From Pirellulimonas nuda (GTDB lineage: Bacteria > Planctomycetota > Planctomycetia > Pirellulales > Lacipirellulaceae), in NCBI RefSeq assembly GCF_007750855.1, contig NZ_CP036291.1, forward strand, positions 2,294,001 through 2,358,000: a stretch of DNA of 64,000 nt, given 5' to 3'. A program made the position numbers and the translations under genes. Shown piece after piece: positions 1 to 8,198 of this stretch (its first letter is position 1; each line of letters begins with the position of its first letter). Under the pieces are notes generated by a model. The model was not told where the DNA came from and did no database searches. It saw nothing but the letters and a program-made list of their open reading frames with translations.

Positions 1-1
1 G

Positions 2-256
2 CTTGTTGAGCTGCCAGAATCGGAATGGTGCTGCGGCAGCGCCGGCATTTACAGCATCACCCAGCCCGAGTCGGCCGCGGAGTTGTTAGAGCGGAAGCTG
101 AAGAACATCGTCGCCGCCGGCGCGCAGGTGATCGCCACGGGGAACCCGGGGTGCCTACTGCAATTGGCCGGCGGCGTGCGGAACCACCCGGGGCTCTCCG
201 GCGTGCGGGTGGTGCACCCGATCGAGTTGCTCGCCCAAGCCTACGCGGCAGAGTAA
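2..256 (+). CDS. GlcF-like Fe-S oxidoreductase, C-terminal fragment (starts outside window)
   Basis: The frame is open from the window edge to a TAA at 254-256 and encodes about 84 residues. It contains a cysteine-rich CCG motif (EWCCGSAGIYSITQPE) followed by VIATGNPGCLLQL and a VVHPIELLAQAY end. This is the second CCG domain and C-terminus typical of the glycolate oxidase iron-sulfur subunit GlcF and related heterodisulfide-reductase-like proteins. The N-terminal 4Fe-4S motifs would lie upstream of the window. A complete GlcF is encoded at 19840-21096 with a similar but clearly different C-terminus, so this is a paralogue, not a repeat of it. No downstream partner is visible, since the next gene is on the other strand. 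Confidence 0.8.
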   Translation, partial: LVELPESEWCCGSAGIYSITQPESAAELLERKLKNIVAAGAQVIATGNPGCLLQLAGGVRNHPGLSGVRVVHPIELLAQAYAAE

Positions 257-459
257 CGCCATCATCCATTCGACACGACGCACGAATGCGGCGGCCGATT
301 GAGACCAATAGCCGTCCGCCCAATTAAAAGTGACGGAACGGATCGATTCAATCGCGGAACTAGCGTCCAATGCTCAGCTAAAACCCGCCAACGCGGTGGT
401 GTTCCGCATGCAGGCGCATGGCTTTCGGCGGGAGCCGTAGGGGGCCGTCCCAGAGGCGA

Positions 460-1119
460 TCACTCGGGAACATAAACCCGCACGTCGTCGAACTCGTCGC
501 GATCGTCGAACGAACCGATGCCGATGCCGCCGGCGCCGAACGTGGTGTCGGTCGCTTCCATCAGCGGCTTGTCCATGTCGTCAAAGAAGACGCGGATCGT
601 CCCTTCCTTGACGCGCCGCTCCACCCGCACGTTGTGCCACTTGTCGTCCCAGGGAACCAGTCGCTCGTTCTCGGTGAGCGGCCGCCGCGGGGCGCCGTCG
701 ACGATCATGATCTGGCCGCTGTTGGGGTCGGGCCGGGCGCCGAGGTGAGCGTAGTAGAAGTGGGTCGGGTCTTGGTGGCCCAGGAACACGCAGCAATCGC
801 GGTGGTTGCCGGTGTCGAGGGTGCTGCGGACACGGAAGTCGATCACTGCGTCGCCCACCTCCAGGTCCTTGATGATCGCCACGTGAAACGGGCTGCGGAC
901 CGAAGCGGCGTACTCGCTTTCTCGGGAGGTGATCTCCGCGGCGTGGTTGCCGTCGTGCTCGGTCACGCGCCACGTCTTGGGGTCGTACAGCCGCCAACGG
1001 TCCATACCCGACTCGAAATCGTCCTCGAACACGCAGCGCATGCCGGCGGGCGGATCGAGAGCGGAGCAGGGCTGCGCAGCGGCAATCAACAGCAGCGTCG
1101 CGGGAAGTATACGGAACAT
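460..1119 (-). CDS. Secreted concanavalin/DUF1080-like protein
   Basis: This 219-residue protein starts with a short signal peptide (hydrophobic residues about 5-20, ending near PCSA). The body (EDDFESGMDRWRL, then VRSTLDTGNHRDCCVFLG, DKWHNVRVERR and a GIGIGSFDDRDEFDDVRV end) follows the beta-sandwich pattern of LamG/3-keto-disaccharide-hydrolase-like (DUF1080) proteins, which are abundant in planctomycetes. A periplasmic or extracellular role in glycan binding or hydrolysis is inferred from the fold only. It stands alone between a Fe-S gene and a plus-strand isomerase gene. Confidence 0.7.
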   Translation of the reverse strand: MFRILPATLLLIAAAQPCSALDPPAGMRCVFEDDFESGMDRWRLYDPKTWRVTEHDGNHAAEITSRESEYAASVRSPFHVAIIKDLEVGDAVIDFRVRSTLDTGNHRDCCVFLGHQDPTHFYYAHLGARPDPNSGQIMIVDGAPRRPLTENERLVPWDDKWHNVRVERRVKEGTIRVFFDDMDKPLMEATDTTFGAGGIGIGSFDDRDEFDDVRVYVPE

Positions 1120-1291
1120 GGCGGAATCCCAAGGGGTGCACGGATTAGAAAAAGGACGAGCAATCGGACCCGCCGAGTATAGCCCCCCGGCCCACCCGCA
1201 GAAAAGCGACTCAGCTCTCGGCCGCCGGCGCCGGGCGGGACGCCGCGATCTGCGTTACACTAACCGCCCCCCGATCATGGAGCACGAGACG

Positions 1292-2140
1292 ATGAAGCTG
1301 GCCCTGTGCAACGAGACCTTCCACGACCGCTCGCTGCGTGAGGGCTTCCGGCTAGCGGCCGAGATTGGCTACACGGGCATCGAACTGGCGCCCCTGACGC
1401 TAGCCGATCCGGACGCCCCTCCCGGACCCCACCTGGCCGACGTGCGTCTGCTGTCGCCGGCCCTTCGCGCCGCGATCCGCACCGCGGCCGACGATGCGGG
1501 GCTAGATGTGATCGGGCTTCACTGGATCATGGCCATGACCGAGGGGCTGCACCTCACATCGCCCGACCCCGCGGTGGGCGCGGCCACGGCGGACTACCTG
1601 CGGGCGTTGGCGGAGTTGTGCGCGGACGTGGGCGGCCGCGTGCTGGTGCTCGGCTCGCCCCAGCAACGCAACCTCCTTCCCGGCGTGTCGCTGGAACAAG
1701 GGACCGAGGTGGCCGCGGACGTGCTCCGCGAAGTCATGCCAACTTTCGAGCGGCTTGAGATCACGCTGGCCCTCGAACCGCTCGGCCCCGCCGAGGGCGA
1801 CTTCCTCAACACCGCGGCCGAGGGGGTGGCGCTCGCCGAGCGTGTGGGCTCTCCCGCCTGCCGGCTGCACCTCGACGTCAAAGCGATGTCGAGCGAGGGG
1901 ACGCCGATCCCAGAAATAATCCGCGCGAACCGCGATCACCTAGCCCACTTCCACGCCAACGACCCCAACCTGCTCGGCCCCGACATGGGCGAGGTGCAGT
2001 TCCCTCCCATCGCCGCGGCGCTGCAAGAGGTCGGTTACGACGGGTGGGTCTCCGTCGAGGCCTTCCGCTACGAGCCGAGTCGCGAAGAGCTGGCGCGGAT
2101 CAGCTACGCCAACCTGCAGAAGGCGTTCGCCACGGCGTAG
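1292..2140 (+). CDS. Sugar phosphate isomerase/epimerase family TIM barrel
   Basis: The protein has 282 residues and begins MKLALCNETFHDRSLREGF. I chose the ATG at 1292 because GGAG lies 9 bases upstream; an in-frame ATG at 1277 has no such site. The pattern is that of the xylose-isomerase-like AP endonuclease 2 family: IGYTGIELAP near the start, then likely metal ligands in LALEPLGPAEGDF, LHLDVKAM, HFHANDPN and VSVEAFRYEP. These proteins isomerise or epimerise small sugars or hydroxypyruvate-like compounds in the cytoplasm; the substrate here is unknown. No signal peptide is seen. Confidence 0.8.
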   Translation: MKLALCNETFHDRSLREGFRLAAEIGYTGIELAPLTLADPDAPPGPHLADVRLLSPALRAAIRTAADDAGLDVIGLHWIMAMTEGLHLTSPDPAVGAATADYLRALAELCADVGGRVLVLGSPQQRNLLPGVSLEQGTEVAADVLREVMPTFERLEITLALEPLGPAEGDFLNTAAEGVALAERVGSPACRLHLDVKAMSSEGTPIPEIIRANRDHLAHFHANDPNLLGPDMGEVQFPPIAAALQEVGYDGWVSVEAFRYEPSREELARISYANLQKAFATA

Positions 2141-2320
2141 GCCGGCCCAGGCGTTGGCGAGACTAGGCACAGCACGCGACGCGATCCCCCACGGTGCTCC
2201 CCGCGTCAGCCACGCCGCAGCATGCACGGCGCCCCCGCCGCTAGCAGGAACCCGGCGCGGCCGCGTGGTACACTCAGCGACAGCCGGTTTCCCTACTCCT
2301 TCCGCAAGAAGCCTCCTCGC

Positions 2321-3595
2321 ATGAAGACCTCTATCTGGCTGCTCCTGATCGCGTTGGTCGGCCCGCTGGGCGCCGCCGTCGCCGCTTGGCCTCACACGGT
2401 CCCCCACGCAGACCCCCACACAGACAACGACGCGGAGCCCACCGCCGCGAACGAGCGGCCCACGCGGCTCGATCCCGCCACGAACGCCCGCTGGGTGGTC
2501 GACCTTCCGGGGCCGGGGGCGTCGACCCCGGTCGTATGGCGTGACCGTTTGTTCTTGACCAGCGAGATCGACGACGCCAATGGCGTCATCTGCCTCACCA
2601 CCGAAGGCCAACAGCTCTGGCGCCAGAAATTCGGCGAACGCGTTGCCGGGAAGCACCGCAACGCCTCGGGGGCGAACCCCTCCCCCGTAACCGATGGCAA
2701 GCGGGTGGTGGCGTACTTCAAGGACACGACGCTCGCTTGCTTCAGCGTCGACGGCGAGCCCCTCTGGCGTGTCAACCTCGCCGAGGAGCTAGGCGAAGGG
2801 AAGCTGTGGTGGGACCTAGGCACCTCCCCCGTGCTGACCTCAGCCGGCGTGTTGGTTGCGGCGATGCACGAAGGGGAGTCGTACCTTGCGACCTTCGACA
2901 TCCAGACCGGCGAGGTCGTCTGGAAGCAGCCCCGCAACTACGAGTGCGCCACCGAGTCGGACCAGAGCTACACCACCCCGGCGGTCGTCATGCTAGACGG
3001 CGTTGAGACGGTCGTCACGCTCGGCGCCAACCACCTGACCGGCCACGACGCCAAGACCGGCCGGCTGTTGTGGGAGTGCGGCGGCATCAACCCCGACAAC
3101 CAGCCGATGTGGCGCAACATCGCCTCCGCCGCGGTCGCGGGCGGGATCGCTGTCGTCCCCCACGGACGGGGCGAGCTGCTCACGGCGTTCCGGCTTGGCG
3201 GCAGTGGCGACGTGACCCAATCGGCCCGGATGTGGGGGCTGCGAGGGGTCGGGTCAGACTCTCCGACGCCCTGCGTCGTCGACGGCCGCGTGTACGTGCT
3301 AGGGGACAAAGGGACCGTCACCTGCGTCGACCTCGAGACGGGCGAGAAGCTATGGACCGACCAGCTCCCCCGCACGCGCGCGAAGTATTTCAGCTCTCCG
3401 GTAGTAATCGGCGACCTCCTGTACTGCATCAGCGAAGACGGTGGCGCCGTGGTCTCCCGCATCGACAACGGCCTGCAATCGCCCGTGAAGACGGAACTGG
3501 GAGACATCGTCGTGGCGACCCCCGTACCCATCGACAACGACCTGCTGGTCCGCACACGGACGCGGCTGTACCGCTTTGCCGGCGAGGAAGAGTAG
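2321..3595 (+). CDS. Secreted PQQ-like beta-propeller repeat protein
   Basis: The 424-residue product starts with a signal peptide (MKTSIWLLLIALVGPLGAAVAA). It continues with about seven PQQ/YWTD-type blades marked by recurring patterns such as STPVVWRDRLFLTSE, GQQLWRQKF, GEPLWRVN, GEVVWKQ, GRLLWECGG and GEKLWTDQL. Planctomycete proteins of this type are periplasmic and usually have no assigned reaction; the propeller often acts as a scaffold. I see no cofactor-binding catalytic residues that would make it a true quinoprotein dehydrogenase. The ATG at 2321 was chosen because the signal peptide begins there. Confidence 0.8.
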   Translation: MKTSIWLLLIALVGPLGAAVAAWPHTVPHADPHTDNDAEPTAANERPTRLDPATNARWVVDLPGPGASTPVVWRDRLFLTSEIDDANGVICLTTEGQQLWRQKFGERVAGKHRNASGANPSPVTDGKRVVAYFKDTTLACFSVDGEPLWRVNLAEELGEGKLWWDLGTSPVLTSAGVLVAAMHEGESYLATFDIQTGEVVWKQPRNYECATESDQSYTTPAVVMLDGVETVVTLGANHLTGHDAKTGRLLWECGGINPDNQPMWRNIASAAVAGGIAVVPHGRGELLTAFRLGGSGDVTQSARMWGLRGVGSDSPTPCVVDGRVYVLGDKGTVTCVDLETGEKLWTDQLPRTRAKYFSSPVVIGDLLYCISEDGGAVVSRIDNGLQSPVKTELGDIVVATPVPIDNDLLVRTRTRLYRFAGEEE

Positions 3596-4027
3596 CCCCT
3601 TGGGACTTTTGTCCTTTTGTCCCAAGCCCCCGGGAGCGAAAATCGGACAAAACCCCTCCGATCCCTGAAAAACAGCGGGGTTCTTGAAGCTCCGGCCGCG
3701 GCGGGGGCCGTCGAGCCCCCTCGGCACGACCCTGCCGGAGCATTCGAGCGGACCATTCTTCCCCCAATCGGACACCTCCGGGACAAAACCCGCGCCCGCT
3801 ACCCCGCCCGGTGGCGCACCGACCAGAGCGCATACCCCGAGCGCCCACCGGCGGGCGCCTCACCGACGCATTATCCGTGGTTGGGTGGCTATTTGCGAGC
3901 GCGTTTTGCGGCGATCTTGCGCGATTGCAGAACGCGGGCCGCGGGACGATTTGGGGGCGGCGCGCAGAAAAGGCCGCTGGGCGACAACAGCGTCCCCCAG
4001 CGGCCCGGTTCCGGATCGCGCCGCGTG
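3596..4027. other. Intergenic region, no gene seen
   Basis: These 432 bases lie between two convergent genes. Frames open here look like chance GC-rich reading frames. The only structure I can support is the stem-loop at 3968-4005 (listed separately). A short run near 3602-3622 repeats TTTTGTCC twice, without obvious meaning. Confidence 0.5.
3968..4005 (-). terminator. Intrinsic terminator of the 4028-5089 gene
   Basis: On the minus strand the arms GGCCGCTGGG (4005-3996) and CCCAGCGGCC (3981-3972) form a perfect 10-bp stem with a 14-base loop. TTTT follows directly (3971-3968). It begins 23 bases after the stop codon of the surface-protein gene. Confidence 0.75.
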
Positions 4028-5089
4028 CTACGATTCCCAACCGGTGGCGTTGAGGTAGGCGAACGCGTTGCTGTACTCGTCTAGGTCGTCTCCCTTGTAG
4101 TGCGAGCCGCCGTGCAGCAGGGCGCTGCGGGCGCTGCTCTTGCCGATCTCCAGGTCGTCGTCGCCCGAGCCGAGCGACGCAAAGATGGTGTCCCTGGCGT
4201 GGGTGTTGAAGATCCGCACGTCGTCGGCGCCGCTTTCGGTGGAGACCTCTACGTTGCCGCGGACCGTGACGTTTTCGACAACCACGTGGTCGTTGCCGGA
4301 CCCCGTGTTGATCTTCAGGCTGGTGTTGTAGTTGGTGAGCTGCCAGTCCATGTTCGAGTCGCGGACGGTGACGCTGTCGTTTCCACCGTGGGTGTCGATA
4401 TCGAAGTCGCCCTCGTAGACCAGCACGTTCGAGGCGGTGACCCGGTCGGCGCCGTCGCTGGTGTCGACCTCCATGCCGGCCCAAGTGAAGACGTTCTTGA
4501 GGTTAACGTTGTCGGCCTCTTTCGTGCCCTGACCGGTGTCGATGCCGAACCCTTCGTAGGCCACGGTCCACCCGTCGGCGGTGATCGACACGTCGTCCGA
4601 CCCACCCCCGGTAGAGATGTTGAGCGTGCCCCAAGCGTTGAAGTCGTCTACGCGGACCGCGTCAGCCCCCTGGGGCCGCCCGCTCTTGAGCGATTCGTCG
4701 GTTACGATCGAGGCGTCGCCCGTGATCCACAGACCGTCGACGTTGACCGAGTCGTTGCCGGTACCCATCTCGATCTTCAGGTCGCCGTCCAACTGCTGGA
4801 TCGATTTGGTCTGCCCAAAGATGCTCAGCCGGTCGTCGCCGCCGTTCATGTCGGCCGAGATCGTCTTCACCCCGTGCAGCGTGAGCGGCGTCGATTGTCC
4901 GTTGAGACTGGTGCCGAGCCCCTCGACCCGGTACGAGTCTGCGTCGAGCTGTTGGATGTTCACGTGGTTGCTGGCGTTGTCGCCGGAGAGTTCAAGAACG
5001 CCCCCAGAGAGGTTCACCCCAACGTCCCCCGCCATCATCGCCTTGGCTTCCAGCGACTGCATTCCAAGCTTGCGTTTCTTCTGGCCCAT
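4028..5089 (-). CDS. Planctomycete surface protein with LEPRxLL-like N-terminus and beta-helix-like repeats
   Basis: The 353-residue protein begins MGQKKRKLGMQSLEAKAMMAGD, which resembles the planctomycete LEPRxLL-type export motif (LE-x-K/R-x-MM-AG). The rest is made of about 30-residue repeats with DDR/GND/GSD/GAD Asp-Gly turns, for example NGGDDRLSIFG, GTGNDSVNVDG, GGGSDDVSITA, SDGADRVTAS, GGNDSVTVRDS and GSGNDHVVVEN. Such turns resemble calcium-binding RTX or beta-helix repeats. It is probably exported and structural or adhesive. AGGAG lies 8 bases before the ATG, which supports the start, and a clear terminator follows. No catalytic residue can be named. Confidence 0.75.
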   Translation of the reverse strand: MGQKKRKLGMQSLEAKAMMAGDVGVNLSGGVLELSGDNASNHVNIQQLDADSYRVEGLGTSLNGQSTPLTLHGVKTISADMNGGDDRLSIFGQTKSIQQLDGDLKIEMGTGNDSVNVDGLWITGDASIVTDESLKSGRPQGADAVRVDDFNAWGTLNISTGGGSDDVSITADGWTVAYEGFGIDTGQGTKEADNVNLKNVFTWAGMEVDTSDGADRVTASNVLVYEGDFDIDTHGGNDSVTVRDSNMDWQLTNYNTSLKINTGSGNDHVVVENVTVRGNVEVSTESGADDVRIFNTHARDTIFASLGSGDDDLEIGKSSARSALLHGGSHYKGDDLDEYSNAFAYLNATGWES

Positions 5090-5292
5090 GAAATTAGCTC
5101 CTCACGCCGAGTCGACCGCCCGATGCCACAGGCGGTGGTTCGTAGTGCACCGGGATACAACACCCGCCGCTGTCGAGGCCACATACGCAGCGACGGTGTC
5201 GGGTGTTACGGCGGAAGTTGCGCCACTGCGCAATACGCAATACGCAGCCCCTCCTCGGAGGATGGCGGGCTGGGCATGCGCACAGGGCCTCA

Positions 5293-5307
5293 CGCGGCAA
5301 AGCCGCG
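5293..5307 (-). terminator. Possible terminator hairpin after the DUF4091 gene
   Basis: CGCGGC-AAA-GCCGCG is a perfect 6-bp stem with a 3-base loop, 26 bases beyond the stop codon at 5334. There is no T-run, so it may be a stabilising hairpin rather than an intrinsic terminator. Confidence 0.35.
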
Positions 5308-5333
5308 ACGAGGAGCTAGCACGGCGCGCCGCC

Positions 5334-7823
5334 CTAGGGCAGCTTGGTCAGCATTTCTAGAATCTGTAACCGCGTCGTGTCTGCAACCCCGCGGTCCTTG
5401 GGCTCGTGCCAGAACATCGAGGTCGTGTTCTCGGCGTCGCAGACGCTGGCGACCGACTCTGCCAGCAACTGCCGGGCCTCGGCCAACGTCTCGGGCGGAG
5501 CGTCCGACGCCGAGGCCTCGATCCGGTCCCGCAGCATCACAAGGTATTCGTAGTCCTCTACCCCTTCGCGGATCGCCTCCATGTGCTTGCCCGGGGTGAC
5601 GCCGGCCGTGTCCAAGAAGAACGGCACGTAGGAGCCCCGCGGGCTCTCGTACTCATTCCAGCAGCTTCCGCCCCCCGAGTCGCCGAACGCCCAGAAGTGC
5701 GATCCCCCCGCTTGGTACTGCCAACAGGTCCAGGCCTGCAGGCGGCTGTAGGAATAGGGATCGAGCAGGCGACCCGGCCCGCGGCAGGAATAGAAGTCGA
5801 GTTCCGTCCCCTGCTCGCGACGCTCGACGTAGTAGTCGCGCACCGATTGATCGGCGGCCACGAAGTTGGGCCGGTTCGGGCAGAGCACGTCGCAGGCGGC
5901 CATCATCGCCTGTACGGCCGTGGCGGGATCGGCGTGGCACGTGTCCTCCCAGACCTTGACCCCCGTGTGGGCGGCGTGGATGGCCCGAGCCCATGCGAGG
6001 ATGCGGGTGTCCTGTTCGGCCTTGGTGGGCTCGTCTACCAGCAGCAGGGCGAGCTGCTCCGGCCGCAGGCCTTGCCGCTCGGCGTAGCCGGCCCAGAACC
6101 GGATCCACTCGGCTACCTTCTGGTCGAACTGGGGCGTGCCCATCGCCGACCCATCGATGCTTTCGCCCACCGAAAGGAACACACAATACTGCCGCGCGCC
6201 CGGCCACCGAGAGAGCCACCGGTCGAAGGCCGCGGTGTCCGGGGGGGTCGTAAGCTTCCCTTGCCCGTTATAGCTGCCGAACTGCATCATGCCCGGCGCG
6301 GCCCACGGCGTATCGACGAAGTGCTCCCTCAGGTGCGCAATCACCGCGTCGCGGTTCTGGGGGGTGATCTGCATGCTGTTGTCGCGGTCGGTGTAGTCCC
6401 ATCCCCCCAAGTGCAGCGTGGGGGTAGCAGGGAAGCGCAACGGGAAGAGCCGGACGTTCAGCGGCGCCTCGAGCACCGCGTCGCCGTCCTTCACCACGAT
6501 CTTCCCGTGGTAGTCGCCCGGGGGCACGTCCGTTGGGTGGAAGGTAAGCCAAACCTGGCGCGTCAGGCCGGGACGCAGGTTAATCTTGGCCCCGTGCTCA
6601 TCCCATTCGGCGAGCGGCAGCGCCGCGGCGACGGGCACGCCGCTCTTGGTGTCGGTCCACTCAACCTGGTGCACCTTGATCCAGGAGGGGTGCGCGCCCC
6701 CCGGCAAACCGGAGAAGCTCACCGAAACGTTCGCCTGTTGCTCGGCAGACAGGCTCAGGTTCAGCGCGGCTGCGCGGTACTCGTCCTGCATCAAGGCGAC
6801 GTCGATCTTGGCGTTCCCCTCAGCGGGGGGCGTCTGGGTGAGGGAAAGCGGGTCCCACAGCGGCGTCTGCCACAGGGTCAGACGCGGCAACCCCTGCCCG
6901 CGCCACAGGGCGGCTTGCACGCCGAACAGCCGCTCGTGCAGCGGGTTCACCGGCAGCACCGCCCGAAAGCCCTTGGGCTGGGCGCGCGGCAGCCGGGGCA
7001 GCTCGGCCTCGATGGCCGTCAACTGCTCCTTCAACCGACGCGCCGGTTCGGCCTCGAGTCCCGCGGACGCCACGCACTCGTGCAGCGTGCGGGCGTCGTC
7101 GGCAATCCGCCGGCCCACAGCGGCCTGGACCGCCCCTTCCCGGTAGTAGGCCGGAAGATCGTGTGTCGTCTTTCCGGTAAGCGGCTCTGCGAGCCACGAA
7201 GGGTCGCCCTGGAATACCTCAACTTCGTCGGCGAAGAAGAAGTTGCCCGAAGGGGTAATCAAGAAAGCCAGGTAGCGTCCGTGCGTCCTGAGTTGCTGCG
7301 TCCGGTAGGTGTGCACCGCGTAGCCCCCGCTCGGCGCCGGGTTGCGTTTGGCGCTGAGGCTGACCAAGTCTCCCACGTGGCGGTAGCTGCGTCCGTCGTC
7401 GCTGACCATCAGATCGATCGCCTGGGGCCATGCGACCCCCGCTATCCCCGCAGCAGTTCGCAACGAGGCCCCACGGATCGGCTCGACCCCGCCGAGGTCG
7501 ACCGTAACGATGACCGGCGGGTGAGAGCGCCAGCCGACCGAGCCGGTCTGCGCCCAGAAGTAGTCCGACGTGAGCCGGCCGTCCGTCAACTGACGCGAGT
7601 CGTCCGGATCGGTACATAGCTGGTAGTTTGGGCTCGGCCGCAGCGTGTAGGGCCGGCCCAGCGCAAGGTTTTTGGGCGCATCGTCCTTCGCGTCAGCCTC
7701 CGAATGACTTGGCTCGACCGCTGCCGTTTCCAGTGGACGACCGTCTGCGAGAAGCGAGGCAGCGTAGGACGCAGCAATTAGCGTTAGCACACTCGACTTG
7801 CTGATCGTCATTTTCGTCGGCAT
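5334..7823 (-). CDS. Secreted discoidin-domain protein with C-terminal DUF4091 (putative glycan-active enzyme)
   Basis: The product has 829 residues when started at MPTKMTISKSSV, with AGGG about 10 bases upstream. A signal peptide (about residues 5-28) precedes an F5/8 type C (discoidin) domain: NLALGRPYTLRPSPNYQLC, then DGRLTSDYFWAQ and VIVTVDLGGVEPIRGASLRT. A middle beta-sandwich region follows. The C-terminal half ends in the DUF4091 signature (AGGSHFWAFGDSGGGSCWNEY, then GKHMEAIREGVEDYEYLVML). DUF4091 proteins are TIM-barrel-like and linked to polysaccharide breakdown, with no firmly known substrate. The carbohydrate-binding role of the discoidin domain is inferred. It is divergent from the sulfatase gene at 8199. 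Confidence 0.8.
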   Translation of the reverse strand: MPTKMTISKSSVLTLIAASYAASLLADGRPLETAAVEPSHSEADAKDDAPKNLALGRPYTLRPSPNYQLCTDPDDSRQLTDGRLTSDYFWAQTGSVGWRSHPPVIVTVDLGGVEPIRGASLRTAAGIAGVAWPQAIDLMVSDDGRSYRHVGDLVSLSAKRNPAPSGGYAVHTYRTQQLRTHGRYLAFLITPSGNFFFADEVEVFQGDPSWLAEPLTGKTTHDLPAYYREGAVQAAVGRRIADDARTLHECVASAGLEAEPARRLKEQLTAIEAELPRLPRAQPKGFRAVLPVNPLHERLFGVQAALWRGQGLPRLTLWQTPLWDPLSLTQTPPAEGNAKIDVALMQDEYRAAALNLSLSAEQQANVSVSFSGLPGGAHPSWIKVHQVEWTDTKSGVPVAAALPLAEWDEHGAKINLRPGLTRQVWLTFHPTDVPPGDYHGKIVVKDGDAVLEAPLNVRLFPLRFPATPTLHLGGWDYTDRDNSMQITPQNRDAVIAHLREHFVDTPWAAPGMMQFGSYNGQGKLTTPPDTAAFDRWLSRWPGARQYCVFLSVGESIDGSAMGTPQFDQKVAEWIRFWAGYAERQGLRPEQLALLLVDEPTKAEQDTRILAWARAIHAAHTGVKVWEDTCHADPATAVQAMMAACDVLCPNRPNFVAADQSVRDYYVERREQGTELDFYSCRGPGRLLDPYSYSRLQAWTCWQYQAGGSHFWAFGDSGGGSCWNEYESPRGSYVPFFLDTAGVTPGKHMEAIREGVEDYEYLVMLRDRIEASASDAPPETLAEARQLLAESVASVCDAENTTSMFWHEPKDRGVADTTRLQILEMLTKLP

Positions 7824-8198
7824 TGTGATCAAGCCCTGAAGGAGCACGAAAGAGGAGACGCCGGTCGGCGCTAGTTTATCACAATACAACGTCCGGACAC
7901 ACAAGCGAGCGCAAGCCGGTCATTTAGTGTCGGCATCTGTTTGTCGCTGGGCTGCGCCGGGCCGGCCGCTGGTAAACTCACGCCTGGGCCGGAATTAATT
8001 GACGCGTCCCTTTCGGGAAAGTAACTTCGTGGCGTCGGACCAAGCGGCGCCCTGAGTCGCGCCCAGCGCGGGCCTGCCGAACAAATCCCTGTTTCATTCG
8101 TCCGATAGTGCGTCAGGCTGCTCGATGGGCGAGGCAAGGGCCGCAGCGTATCGGACGCCGCCCTCATCCAGCCAAGCAACTCGCATCTAGGCACGACT
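7824..8198. other. Divergent intergenic region (375 bp) with one weak promoter-like pair
   Basis: This separates two divergent secreted-enzyme genes, so it should hold promoters for both. The best match I see for the plus strand is TTGACG (7999-8004) and TAACTT (8022-8027) with a 17-base spacer, which is weak at -10. No operator or RNA element stands out. Confidence 0.3.

Noticed and set aside
3429..4484. Minus-strand 351-codon frame overlapping the PQQ gene end and surface-protein gene
   Set aside because: Arg-rich, crosses the clear terminator at 3968-4005 and matches no family.
7999..8027. TTGACG/TAACTT as a firm sigma70 promoter of the sulfatase gene
   Set aside because: The -10 match is poor and the implied leader is about 170 bases; kept only as a weak remark.
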